Assembly: GCA_964614215.1 (NCBI GenBank)
Contig: CAZTKP010000017.1
Coordinates: forward strand, 1 to 27,769
Origin: CAZTKP01 sp964614215
GTDB lineage: Bacteria > UBP6 > UBA1177
Direction: 5' to 3'
DNA: 27,769 nt
In this document: piece after piece, positions 1-8,499 of the stretch
Layout of the letters: every line of letters starts with the position of its first letter
Numbering within the stretch: position 1 is the stretch's first letter
Position numbers and translations under genes: made by a program
Notes under the pieces: model-generated
What the model was told of the DNA's origin: nothing
Seen by the model: only the letters and a program-made list of their open reading frames with translations
Database searches by the model: none

Positions 1-16
1 ATTTACTGAAAAATCC

Positions 17-44
17 TTGCTTTGAGGTTTTTTTTTACTATAAA
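17..44 (+). promoter_or_regulatory. Candidate sigma-70-type promoter of gcvTH
   Basis: A TTGCTT hexamer (17-22) lies 16 bp from a TATAAA hexamer (39-44), about 45 bp ahead of the gcvT start. The upstream part of any leader lies outside the window, so a glycine riboswitch, common ahead of gcvT genes, can be neither shown nor excluded; the visible 89 bases show no recognisable one. Prediction is by consensus only. Confidence 0.4.
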
Positions 45-89
45 CTTCGCACAGGTATTGGTTTGTTTGTGTTTTAGTGGAGATCAAAA

Positions 90-1205
90 ATGAATAAAAC
101 CCCCCTCTTTGACAAGCATGTTGCGCTTGGAGCAACAATGGGCGATTTCGGTGGCTGGAACATGCCTCTGTGGTACAAGACAGGACAGAAGGCTGAACAT
201 CTTGCAACTAGAGAGAACTGCGGACTTTTTGATATCTGTCACATGGGTGAATTTATTGTAAAGGGTAAGGATAGTTTTGCTTTCTGGCAGAGAATGCTTT
301 CAAACGATGTTACAAAGATAGTCGATGGACAGGCTCAGTATAATTTTCTTCTTAATGAAAAGGGCGGAGTGATCGACGACTGTATCGTTTACCGTTTTAA
401 TGAAGAGCATTGGATGCTCGTTGTAAACGCCGGAACTCAGGACGGTGACTATGAGTGGCTTAAGGCTAATGTAGCCGGAGACATGACAGTTGAGAACGTA
501 AGTGCAAAGATGGGTAAGCTTGATCTTCAGGGCCCGAAAGCGCCTAAGGTTATCGCAGACCTCGTCGGAAGAGAGACGATAGAGGGAATGAAATTCTTCA
601 GATTTCTTCCTGAAGTTGAGATCGGGGGCATGAAAGTGCTTTTAAGCCGTACAGGTTATACCGGTGAGATCGGATTCGAGATCTACTGTGACATCGAAGA
701 TACTGAAAAACTGTGGAATGTTCTTCTTGAAAAAGGAGAAAAACACGGAATTATGCCGGCCGGACTCGGAGCAAGAGATACGTTGAGACTTGAAGCAGGA
801 CTCCCTCTTTCAGGAAGTGAAGTGAAACCAGAAGTCCCGGCAGTTGGAACTCCATGGGAGTTTGCGATCAGCTATGACCATGAATTTATTGGTAAAAGCG
901 CTCTTGAAACAGAAAAGGGAAAATATTTTGTCTATGCTTTTGAAGTAGAGGGAAGAAGAAAGCCCGGCAACCATTCAAAAGTTGTGACGGGAGGCAGTGA
1001 GATCGGTGAAGTTACCAGTGAAATTCTTGCAGTGAGCCTTGAAATGAAACCTGTCGGTTTTATGAGAGTTACAAAAGAACTTGAGATTGGTGAAAACTTT
1101 AATATTGTCAATGCAAGAGGAAAGGAATTCAGCGGTACTGTCGTTGAAAATCCGATGGTGAAGGGAACGGCAAGAAAAAAAATGATAGTTATGCTTGATA
1201 AATAG
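90..1205 (+). CDS. gcvT: Aminomethyltransferase, glycine cleavage system T protein
   Basis: This is the T protein of the cytoplasmic glycine cleavage system. It takes the aminomethyl group from the lipoyl arm of GcvH and transfers its one-carbon unit to tetrahydrofolate, releasing ammonia. The 371-residue length is normal for the family. Visible family landmarks are the N-terminal GDFGGWNMPLWY stretch (residues 18-29), GGVIDD (92-97) at the folate/active-site loop, and the SRTGYTGEIGFE segment near residue 190. The ATG at 90 follows GTGGAG (77-82) at a suitable distance. gcvH begins 28 bp after the stop, so the two are probably co-transcribed. gcvP and lpd are not in the window, so the P and L proteins must be encoded elsewhere if the system is complete. 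Assignment rests on clear whole-length family resemblance. Confidence 0.97.
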   Translation: MNKTPLFDKHVALGATMGDFGGWNMPLWYKTGQKAEHLATRENCGLFDICHMGEFIVKGKDSFAFWQRMLSNDVTKIVDGQAQYNFLLNEKGGVIDDCIVYRFNEEHWMLVVNAGTQDGDYEWLKANVAGDMTVENVSAKMGKLDLQGPKAPKVIADLVGRETIEGMKFFRFLPEVEIGGMKVLLSRTGYTGEIGFEIYCDIEDTEKLWNVLLEKGEKHGIMPAGLGARDTLRLEAGLPLSGSEVKPEVPAVGTPWEFAISYDHEFIGKSALETEKGKYFVYAFEVEGRRKPGNHSKVVTGGSEIGEVTSEILAVSLEMKPVGFMRVTKELEIGENFNIVNARGKEFSGTVVENPMVKGTARKKMIVMLDK

Positions 1206-1233
1206 TTTTTAAATCAAAACTTTGGAGGGAGAA

Positions 1234-1635
1234 ATGGCTAATTACAATGTTATTGGAGAACTCAGATACTCGGAAAATCACGAGTGGGTAAAGGATCTTG
1301 GTGGAAACAAGTACCGCACAGGAATTACTGATTATGCAGCAAAGAACATCGGTGATGTTACTTTCGTTGAGCTTCCCGACCTTGATATCGAAGTTGACAA
1401 GGAAGGCGTTGACTGCGTTATCGAAACTGTTAAAAGTTCGGAAGATGTTTTCAATCAGATCAGCGGTGTTGTTGCTGAAGTTAACGAAACGCTTGAAGAC
1501 AACCCTGAACTGGTAAACAACGACTGTTACGGTGACGGATGGCTCTATGATGTCCAGGCAAAAGGCGATGAAGACTTTGCTGAACTCATGACAGCTGAAG
1601 AATACGAAAAATTTCTCGAAGAGCAGGAAGAATAA
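1234..1635 (+). CDS. gcvH: Glycine cleavage system H protein (lipoyl carrier)
   Basis: GcvH carries the lipoyl group that shuttles the methylamine intermediate between the P, T and L proteins. The protein has 133 residues. The lipoylated lysine is K67 in ETVKSSEDVF, matching the family pattern ESVKAASD, and the N-terminal SENHEWVK stretch (13-20) is also typical. A TTG at 1222 is in frame, but it overlaps the Shine-Dalgarno sequence GGAGGGA (1224-1230). The ATG at 1234, just downstream of that site, is therefore the better start. The C-terminus is acidic (EEYEKFLEEQEE). It follows gcvT closely and is ended by the terminator at 1661-1690. Confidence 0.97.
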   Translation: MANYNVIGELRYSENHEWVKDLGGNKYRTGITDYAAKNIGDVTFVELPDLDIEVDKEGVDCVIETVKSSEDVFNQISGVVAEVNETLEDNPELVNNDCYGDGWLYDVQAKGDEDFAELMTAEEYEKFLEEQEE

Positions 1636-1660
1636 GTAGTCTCGTACGAATATCTTTTAC

Positions 1661-1690
1661 AGGGGGCGGAAACGCCCCCTTTTTTGTTTT
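1661..1690 (+). terminator. Rho-independent terminator after gcvTH
   Basis: A perfect 8-bp stem, AGGGGGCG (1661-1668) with CGCCCCCT (1673-1680), closes a GAAA tetraloop and runs directly into a T-rich tract. It lies 26 bp after the gcvH stop. This is the clearest intrinsic terminator in the window. Confidence 0.95.
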
Positions 1691-1717
1691 TCTAACTATC
1701 CTTAACGTATAAAAAAT

Positions 1718-1746
1718 TTGTCATTTATTACAATAATATATAAAAT
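1718..1746 (+). promoter_or_regulatory. Candidate promoter of the 1787-8409 operon
   Basis: TTGTCA (1718-1723) is separated by 17 bp from TAAAAT (1741-1746), between the gcvH terminator and the TTG start at 1787. Optimal spacing and position make it the likely promoter of the four-gene envelope operon. Consensus-based only. Confidence 0.55.
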
Positions 1747-1786
1747 ACTACTCAATTGTTTACAAGTAGACTGATGGAGGTTTGGC

Positions 1787-4594
1787 TTGAAAGAAAATTT
1801 TGCAAAAATAATTATGATGGCGATCGTTTTCGCTACGTTCGGTGTTTCAGCTTCAGGACTGAGGCTGGTAATTCTTCCGAAAACCACTGTCGACGGAAAG
1901 AAGTATGATGCGGCTTCCGTTGAGAACGAGGTGATCAAGAGATATACCGAAAAGGATATGCGTATCATTGAATTGTCCACAGCTTTAAAAGCACAGGCTG
2001 CGGCACTTTCTGATCTTGTTGCAAGCGGTAAGGTTCCCAAAGAACTTTCCGTTCTTAATGCCGATGCTCTTGTTTCAGCACAGTTATCCTGCGATAAAAA
2101 TTCAAACTCGATCATGGGAAGCAAGATAAAGAGCTGGTTCTGTGTTTTCAACACAAAGATCATCAGAGTTGATTCCGGTGATGTGATCTTCGCTGATTCA
2201 AAGAACTATACCGCTACAGGTCTCAATGCTCTCCAGGCAATTAACAACGTGATAAAGAAAAAGGTCGGGAAACATGCACACGCCGCAGTTGATATCTGGT
2301 CAAAGAACTGGACCAACGAAGGCAAGTGGAATCTGGATCTTATTATTACGGGAATTGCTAAAAAGACTCAGCTTAATCAGATCAATTCTGTTCTTAAGTC
2401 TATTGCGGGCGTCAAAAGCTCGAACATAGTGATGTTCAAGAAGAATCTTTCCAAGATCACTCTCTCGGGAGAAGGAGCTGCAAACTTTGATACGCTGAGG
2501 GATGCGCTTGATACATCTGAAAAACTCAGTCTTCAGGTGAACTACGATGCCGGAAGAGTCATTCATGCTGAATTTGATTTCGGTCAGGCGTTCTCAAGAG
2601 CTATCCAGGCTTATATCACTCCTCCGAAAAACGCTACGGATAAGACAATAGCTAAACTTATTGAGGATAAAGGTTCAGACCTTCTTCAAAGCTACCTGAT
2701 GAACCTCAATTACTTTGAGATAGAAAGTTCCTCGATCCTCAAGGGAAAGAGAAAGTCCGCCGCCGCTACCGCTAAAAAAGGTGATATCCCGCTCGTTGTT
2801 TTTGCAGAAGTTGTCCAGAAAGGTAAGGAGTGGATGTCGGTACTCGAACTTATATCTACCGATAACATGAAAAAGCTTGCTGTAGTTAAAGGTACGGCAG
2901 GAGATCCTTTTGAAGCAATGGATAAGGCTGTCAGAAATCTTGATAAGAAATATAGGGAAGCTCTTGCAAAACCGGCATTTAGAAAAAGACTGAACTTCGG
3001 GAAGGATGTCGCAGCAGCAGTAAGCACAATGAAACTTTCCGTAGAGAAGTTCGAAGTAGGACAGATATTCCCGTCGCTTGTGCCTTATTACCGCAAGAAA
3101 GGCATCGGCTCAATAACTGTAAAGAATATTTCAGCAGGAACACTCAAGAACGTTGAAATAGCTTACAAAATAAACGGAAAAGTCGTAGGAACAGTGAAAG
3201 TTGATGATATCGGTGCAAAAAAGACGGCAAAGGCCGATGTTAAGCTTGATACTATTCCTGACGGCAAGAATGAGTATTCACAGCTTGAAGCGAATATAAC
3301 TTTTACAGTGGGTGACACATACGGGAAGAAGGATGCTTTTGCTCCGCTTGTTATCCATGCAAAGAACACAATTGACTGGTCAAACCCGAGAACGATAGCA
3401 AGTTTCGTCGATCCGGCCAACAAGGCAGTTCGTGACCTTGCAACAAAAGCTCTTAAGAATAAAATCGGTAATGAACTTATCACTAAAAAACTAGGAAATG
3501 CGGCACTTATCTATTCAGCTCTCTGGAATAAGCCGCTTAAGTACATGAGCGACCCTGTGAGTACAAGTTTTGATGCAAATGTCGATACAGTACAGTTCCC
3601 TGCAGAGACTCTTGAAAGAAATGCGGGAGACTGTGACGACCTTACAGTTCTTCTGGCTTCTCTTTATGAATCAGTTGGACTTGCCACTGTAATAGTCACC
3701 ACTCCCGGACATGTGTTCCTCGGTGTTGAAAGCGGTGCGCTTGCAGGTGGAAATGTTATTTTCAACCTTCCTAAAAATCTTTTTATAGAAGTTGACGGTG
3801 CTCTCTTTATCCCTGTGGAAGCCACAGCTATCGGTTCAACTTTTGCCCAGTCCTGGTTAAAAGCTGCCGATATTATGAAAAAGGCCGGAAAGGATGTAAA
3901 TGCTTTCAGGACAAGAGATGCATGGAAAGTTTTTCCTGTAACGGCTGTCAAAGCTAAGAGCGTCAGTCTTAAATACACAAAACCTGACACCAAGAAAATG
4001 GGAACAACTCTTGCTGAAGTAAGAAAGGGCTCAAAGGAAAAAGCTCCTGCCTGGGCTGCCGAAGTCTATAAGGGTGTTACAAGTTCGAAAGCTCCCAAAG
4101 TCGAGGTAAAGAAGCTTGGAAAGGATGCAGTTGCCAAGAGTGTTATCCTCTGGATGCAGGGGCAGAGAGAATCGGCAATAACAGAGTCTGCAAATCTTTG
4201 TAGTAACGGTGTTGTCGAAAGCTGTTACAACATGACGGTAATGTCAATGTACGATGCTCTCGAAAGAAGCGATATGCAGACAATTGATGCAAATATGAAC
4301 AAGAACAACTATTCCGAAGCTGTTTCAATGCTTCCCGGAAATGTTATTTCCATGTTATCTGATAACGGCGGCATGGGAATGGGCGATGAAGCTTCAAAAG
4401 AGTCCGAGACCAAGAAAAAGATCTCAGAGATCCTTAAACAGGCAAGAAGCAAGGTCGGAAAGAAAGGAAAGGTGAAGAACAGTTCAAAAAGCATCAGGAC
4501 GAGTCACGTCGGAGGACGGAAGGCAAGCAATAAGAGTAGTTCCGATGCAACAGCAACAGCCGAGATGTTCTTCTGGAATAAAATAACAAAATAA
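1787..4594 (+). CDS. Secreted transglutaminase-like protein with CARDB-like region
   Basis: A 935-residue exported protein of unknown function. A signal peptide covers about residues 1-23. The N-terminal region (about 24-160) begins with LRLVILPK and resembles the CsgG/TolB-N type of periplasmic domain, a weak match. Around 435-520 the pattern KNISAGTLKNVEIAYKING looks like a CARDB/Ig-type domain. Residues about 600-690 form a transglutaminase-like cysteine-protease fold: the probable nucleophile is C616 in NAGDCDD, H642 sits in PGHVFLG, and the acidic third position may be E678 in PVEAT. The last 60 residues are Lys/Ser-rich and probably disordered. Start is TTG at 1787, with GGAGG (1776-1780) six bases upstream. 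The stop lies 3 bp before the cyclase gene, so this is the first gene of an operon. It may process or cross-link envelope proteins or peptides, but substrate and activity are inference. Confidence 0.8.
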   Translation: MKENFAKIIMMAIVFATFGVSASGLRLVILPKTTVDGKKYDAASVENEVIKRYTEKDMRIIELSTALKAQAAALSDLVASGKVPKELSVLNADALVSAQLSCDKNSNSIMGSKIKSWFCVFNTKIIRVDSGDVIFADSKNYTATGLNALQAINNVIKKKVGKHAHAAVDIWSKNWTNEGKWNLDLIITGIAKKTQLNQINSVLKSIAGVKSSNIVMFKKNLSKITLSGEGAANFDTLRDALDTSEKLSLQVNYDAGRVIHAEFDFGQAFSRAIQAYITPPKNATDKTIAKLIEDKGSDLLQSYLMNLNYFEIESSSILKGKRKSAAATAKKGDIPLVVFAEVVQKGKEWMSVLELISTDNMKKLAVVKGTAGDPFEAMDKAVRNLDKKYREALAKPAFRKRLNFGKDVAAAVSTMKLSVEKFEVGQIFPSLVPYYRKKGIGSITVKNISAGTLKNVEIAYKINGKVVGTVKVDDIGAKKTAKADVKLDTIPDGKNEYSQLEANITFTVGDTYGKKDAFAPLVIHAKNTIDWSNPRTIASFVDPANKAVRDLATKALKNKIGNELITKKLGNAALIYSALWNKPLKYMSDPVSTSFDANVDTVQFPAETLERNAGDCDDLTVLLASLYESVGLATVIVTTPGHVFLGVESGALAGGNVIFNLPKNLFIEVDGALFIPVEATAIGSTFAQSWLKAADIMKKAGKDVNAFRTRDAWKVFPVTAVKAKSVSLKYTKPDTKKMGTTLAEVRKGSKEKAPAWAAEVYKGVTSSKAPKVEVKKLGKDAVAKSVILWMQGQRESAITESANLCSNGVVESCYNMTVMSMYDALERSDMQTIDANMNKNNYSEAVSMLPGNVISMLSDNGGMGMGDEASKESETKKKISEILKQARSKVGKKGKVKNSSKSIRTSHVGGRKASNKSSSDATATAEMFFWNKITK

Positions 4595-4597
4595 TTT

Positions 4598-6490
4598 ATG
4601 AAAAGTTCCAGGACAGTAAAACTGTCAATCGCAATAGTTCTATTTATTATAGGATTCCTCATAACAGAGACTCCTGCCGTGAAAAAGCTGGACTTTGCGT
4701 TTCTTGACTGGATGATGATAACACAGGAGACGAAGGAGGAACCATCAACAGTTGTTGTCGCACTTGACCAGTATACGACTACCATCTTCGGCTGGCCTCT
4801 TGACAGATCTCTCTATGCCGCACTTATATCGGTACTTAAAGAAGCCGGAGCAAAGAGTATAGGCTTTGATCTTTTCTTTGATTCGAGAAAGGAAGCTTCA
4901 GACGAGGAAGCTCTGGCCAGAATGGTGGCCGAAGAGGAGTTTCTGGGAGAAACTGCGGCTAAAAACGTAGCTATATTAGGCAGTTACATTAACACAGACT
5001 TCAGATATGATCCGAAGCAGGCATCAGGTTATCCTCCTACACCGCAAAAAACTCTGGGAATCTGTAAATGTATTCCCGAGACGAAAGAACAGCAGCTTCA
5101 GAAAAAGTTCAGCTACATTCAGCCGCTTGTCTCCGGGGTTGCAGAACATAAGCCGAAAGTTGCACATGTTCATCTAATTTCTTCGAAAGTCGACAGAGTG
5201 AACAGATCAATTCAGGGTTGCAGAAATGTTTTTGACGGGTCAGTTCCGGACCTTGCTCTTGCTGTTGCCGGAATAGAGGCAAGGCCTGAAGACTGCTCGG
5301 AGCAGATCGTACCTTATTTTAGAAAGGCGGAACAGTTTGATATGATATCCATAGCGGATGTCATAACTTCAACGGAAAGTGATGAAAAGTTCTCAGAACT
5401 TAAGAAGAGAATAAACGGCAAGTATATTCTTCTCGGAGCAACTGATAAGACGCTTAAGGATATCGGGCCGACACCGTCCGGAGACATGGAACCTCTGGTC
5501 TTTGTTCACGCAAATAGACTTGAAGCGCTGATCCACGGTATCAGTATAGTTCAGCCAGACATATGGATTGCAATTATAATTATACTGGTGCTGTCAGCTC
5601 TGTGTATCCTTTTTGTGGAGCACGCAAGATACTATCTTGTTTTTGCGGGCATTTCTATTCCGGTTTTCTTTATTCTAAGTTTTGCCGCGTTCAGGGCGTC
5701 TTTCTGGTTCTTTCCTCCGATGAAAGTTCTCATGCCTTTCTTTTTTACGCTTATAGGGTCCGCTTCATACATGGGATGGAAGTATTTTCTTTTTAATCAG
5801 GTTCTTTCAAACGCATTTGATAATTATGTTTCACCTGAAATACTTAAGTGGCTCAAGGATACAGGCGGAGAGATCCTGAAAAAGGATTCAGCACAGAGAA
5901 GAGAGATCTCGATCCTCTTTAGCGATATTGCAGGATATACAAGTCTTTCGAATTCACTTAATGCGGAAAGCATTATGAAATCTCTGGGACTTTATCTTGA
6001 CGAGATGATGAAGATAACAGCTGACTACAATGGTTATGTCGACAAGATAAACGGTGACGGGCTCATGATACTTTTCGGAGCTCCCAAACCTTTTGAGGAT
6101 AACGCTGAAAAGGCACTGAAGTGTGCACTGAAGATGCAGCAGAGGGTTGACGAAATGCAGGAGATGTGGCAGGAGATAACCGGCAGGGAACTTAAAATAA
6201 GGATCGGAGTTGCAACGGATACTGTTTTTGTCGGAAATCTGGGTGGAAAAGGTCATATTGAGTACTCTGCGATAGGAAGAGGTGTTAATCTGGCTGCAAG
6301 GCTTGAAAAGAAATCTGAGATAGGAGGAGTCCTTGTTTCAGAAAGAACTCTGGAAAAAGCACAGATGCGTCCGACCGGGGAAAGTAGAGAAGTGGAGCTT
6401 AAAGGATATGAAAATAAAGTGAAGGTTTGGCAGATATCTTCTGAAGGAATTAAGGAAACGGAGCTTGATAACGGAGAAAAACATGTTTAG
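4598..6490 (+). CDS. CHASE2-domain class III adenylate/guanylate cyclase
   Basis: A 630-residue membrane signalling enzyme expected to make cAMP (or cGMP) in response to an extracytoplasmic cue. One N-terminal membrane segment (about 8-26) leads into a CHASE2 sensor domain (about 30-320). Three closely spaced membrane helices (about 325-405) and a cytoplasmic class III cyclase domain (about 430-605) follow. Metal-binding aspartates D443 (FSDIAGYT) and D487 (NGDG) are present, as are the transition-state residues N564 and R568 (VNLAAR). K483 fits adenine recognition, but the partner position, usually Asp, is E555 (IEYSAIG), so the nucleotide is not certain. The ATG has no good Shine-Dalgarno sequence and lies 3 bp after the previous stop, which suggests translational coupling. 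The end overlaps the tlpA-like gene by 8 bp. Confidence 0.93.
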   Translation: MKSSRTVKLSIAIVLFIIGFLITETPAVKKLDFAFLDWMMITQETKEEPSTVVVALDQYTTTIFGWPLDRSLYAALISVLKEAGAKSIGFDLFFDSRKEASDEEALARMVAEEEFLGETAAKNVAILGSYINTDFRYDPKQASGYPPTPQKTLGICKCIPETKEQQLQKKFSYIQPLVSGVAEHKPKVAHVHLISSKVDRVNRSIQGCRNVFDGSVPDLALAVAGIEARPEDCSEQIVPYFRKAEQFDMISIADVITSTESDEKFSELKKRINGKYILLGATDKTLKDIGPTPSGDMEPLVFVHANRLEALIHGISIVQPDIWIAIIIILVLSALCILFVEHARYYLVFAGISIPVFFILSFAAFRASFWFFPPMKVLMPFFFTLIGSASYMGWKYFLFNQVLSNAFDNYVSPEILKWLKDTGGEILKKDSAQRREISILFSDIAGYTSLSNSLNAESIMKSLGLYLDEMMKITADYNGYVDKINGDGLMILFGAPKPFEDNAEKALKCALKMQQRVDEMQEMWQEITGRELKIRIGVATDTVFVGNLGGKGHIEYSAIGRGVNLAARLEKKSEIGGVLVSERTLEKAQMRPTGESREVELKGYENKVKVWQISSEGIKETELDNGEKHV

Positions 6491-7058
6491 AAAATTTACG
6501 TTGATGCTTATCATTATTACAGTAAGTTTTATTCTTATTGCTGACGGAAAGACAGGCCTGAAAAAGGGAGACAAAATAGTCGATTTCGGTATGAGAAAGG
6601 TCGATGTGGAAAAGGGAAAGCTATCAGGTCTGATCTGGTTAGGCGACTATGTCGGGACAAAGGATGTGAAAGATCAGAAAAAAGTTCTCGTTCTCAACTT
6701 TTTTGCAAACTGGTGTAAACCCTGCATCAAGGAAATGCCGGTTCTCCAGAAGCTCTATTCGAAATATAAGGATAAAGGACTTATGGTTCTCAGCGTTAAC
6801 TTTAGAACAGACTCTGAGAAATTCAACGATACATTTAAAAAAAGCATTGAGATCCTTAAGGAAAAAAAGATAAAGTATCCGGTGCTTTTTGACAGGTTCA
6901 CAAACCGTAATCAGCTTGTCTATCTTGGAGACAAGGCGGTTCTTCCCTGTCTGATAATAATAGACGGGAAGGGAACTATAATTGAAAAGTTCCAGGGAGA
7001 GAAGTCTCACGACCTTAAAAAAATAGAAAGTGTTATTAAGAATGCTTTGGGAGAATAA
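6483..7058 (+). CDS. TlpA/ResA-like thiol-disulfide oxidoreductase
   Basis: A 191-residue periplasmic thioredoxin-fold protein. An uncleaved or cleavable N-terminal hydrophobic segment (about 5-20) exports it. The redox motif W77-C78-K79-P80-C81 follows the NFFANW strand typical of TlpA/ResA proteins, and the cis-proline region is VLPCLIIID with an extra cysteine, C156. An in-frame TTG at 6465 exists, but GGAG (6474-6477) places the start at ATG 6483, overlapping the cyclase gene by 8 bp. It sits between a cyclase and a secreted protein with paired cysteines. A role in reducing or isomerising disulfides of the operon's own secreted products is therefore plausible, though not shown. Family assignment is firm; redox direction is not. 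Confidence 0.93.
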   Translation: MFRKFTLMLIIITVSFILIADGKTGLKKGDKIVDFGMRKVDVEKGKLSGLIWLGDYVGTKDVKDQKKVLVLNFFANWCKPCIKEMPVLQKLYSKYKDKGLMVLSVNFRTDSEKFNDTFKKSIEILKEKKIKYPVLFDRFTNRNQLVYLGDKAVLPCLIIIDGKGTIIEKFQGEKSHDLKKIESVIKNALGE

Positions 7059-7059
7059 A

Positions 7060-8409
7060 ATGAGAAACGTTGTTCTGGTTCTGTTCGTTTTCTTTCAGTT
7101 CTTTCCTGTTTTAGCTGATGAAGCAGTGAAAGAAGAGATTAAGAAAGAAGAAAAAGCGGAGAAAAAAACGGAAAAGAAACAGCCTGAAAAGAAAAAATCT
7201 GAGAAGATCAAACTTCTCGTTCAGAAGATCGAGGCTGTTGACGTTGAAGAGGCTATGGCAAAATCCATTGAGGAGGCTATGGTTCTTGAACTTGGCAACA
7301 GGGAGAACATTTCGGTTGTTACAAGCGCCGAAATGAAAAATGTCGTTAAATCGGCCGAAGCTCAGACTGAAATGGGCTGCGAGGGTAGTGATGAATGTCT
7401 TATCGAAGTTCAGAAAAAACTGGCTGTTGAGACACTTTTCGCTGGAAAAGTAACAAAACTGGGAGACGAGTACATCCTTTCAATTAACACGATCAATGTT
7501 GCAGATAAGACAGTCGGACAGAGAATAAGTGTTGAGGGAAAGGACCTCAAAACGCTTAAATCAAAGATCAAAGGTGCTGCAGATATTCTTCTCGGTATAT
7601 CAAAACCCAAACAGATGTTTAAGCTTGCTGCAGGTGAAAAACTTAAGCTTGCCGTTATGCCTCTTGCTTCGAGAGGAATGGAACAGAGTACGGCGGATTC
7701 TCTTACTTCGATACTTTCCGCCCAGCTGAACCAGATCAAGGGCATAAGCGTTATATCCCAGGATGACATAAAGGCGATGCTCAGCAAAGCTGCAATGGAC
7801 AGTGAAGTGGCTTGTACAGACAGTCTTGAGTGTGTTGTTGAAATAGGTGCAAGTCTCGGCCTTTCAAAACTTGTAACAGGTGCCGTAGGAAAGGTGAAGA
7901 ACACTTTTGTTATCAGTATTCAGCTTATTGATGTCCGTAAGGCTGATGTTGTAAACCGTGTTCTTGAATCCTATGACGGAGACGAGAGTGAACTTCAGAA
8001 TGCTATAAAACTTGCCGCTTATCAGCTCGCCGGTGTTGATTATAAGAAATTTCCGGGAGCGATAGACTTCTCATTCAATATCAAGGAAGGAGTTGTCCAG
8101 TTCGGTGAAACGGAAGCGGCTCTTGACAGTCCGAACTATGCTGCCGAAGGTCTTATTCCGGGAAGGTATTATCTTAAAGTCAGAGCAGAGGACGAAGATT
8201 ATCTTCCTCTTCAGACAGAAGTCTATGTAGCTCCAGGATCAAAAAATGTTAAAACTTTCACTATCCTTGAAAAACCCACCCCTTGGTATAAAACATGGTG
8301 GTTCTGGACAATAACGGGTGTAGTAGTTTTAGGTGCAGCCGGCGCCACAACAGCGGTGGTTCTTACACAGCAATCTCCAGCAGGCAGCGGAACAGTTACG
8401 GTCGAATAG
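7060..8409 (+). CDS. Secreted protein with tandem TolB-like domains, PEGA-like region and C-terminal anchor
   Basis: A 449-residue envelope protein of unknown exact function. A signal peptide (1-19, cut near VLA/DEA) is followed by a Lys/Glu-rich charged linker (22-49). Two related domains come next, at about 50-180 and 195-325. Each has a strand like KLLVQKI or KLAVMPL, a strand ISVVTS or ISVISQ, a C-x5-C pair (C107/C113 and C252/C258) in a context CxxSxEC, and a strand reporting on G-V-x-K. This internal duplication resembles the TolB N-terminal/CsgG-type fold. A beta-rich PEGA-like region (about 332-402) precedes WYKTWWFWT and a membrane segment (about 416-436), an anchor form I associate with Myxococcota PEGA proteins. 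ATG 7060 lies 1 bp after the tlpA-like stop, with GGGAG upstream; an upstream in-frame GTG at 7030 is disfavoured. It is the last gene of the operon. Confidence 0.8.
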   Translation: MRNVVLVLFVFFQFFPVLADEAVKEEIKKEEKAEKKTEKKQPEKKKSEKIKLLVQKIEAVDVEEAMAKSIEEAMVLELGNRENISVVTSAEMKNVVKSAEAQTEMGCEGSDECLIEVQKKLAVETLFAGKVTKLGDEYILSINTINVADKTVGQRISVEGKDLKTLKSKIKGAADILLGISKPKQMFKLAAGEKLKLAVMPLASRGMEQSTADSLTSILSAQLNQIKGISVISQDDIKAMLSKAAMDSEVACTDSLECVVEIGASLGLSKLVTGAVGKVKNTFVISIQLIDVRKADVVNRVLESYDGDESELQNAIKLAAYQLAGVDYKKFPGAIDFSFNIKEGVVQFGETEAALDSPNYAAEGLIPGRYYLKVRAEDEDYLPLQTEVYVAPGSKNVKTFTILEKPTPWYKTWWFWTITGVVVLGAAGATTAVVLTQQSPAGSGTVTVE

Positions 8410-8436
8410 CTAGTCTTATCAGCGCAATATCTTCTG

Positions 8437-8465
8437 TTGACTAAAAGATTGAAATAGCTTATTAT
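8437..8465 (+). promoter_or_regulatory. Candidate promoter of the 8500 lipoprotein gene
   Basis: TTGACT (8437-8442), a 17-bp spacer and TATTAT (8460-8465) stand 35 bp before the start. TATACT at 8463-8468 is an alternative -10 with a longer 20-bp spacing. The same TTGACT -35 occurs ahead of the sod and tpx genes. Confidence 0.6.
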
Positions 8466-8499
8466 ACTAAAGTTACATGTAGTAATTTTGGAGATAAAA

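Noticed and set aside
1702..2163. 153-codon open frame on the minus strand at the start of the transglutaminase-like gene
   Set aside because: It lies antisense to a clear signal-peptide protein, crosses its promoter, and has no domain.
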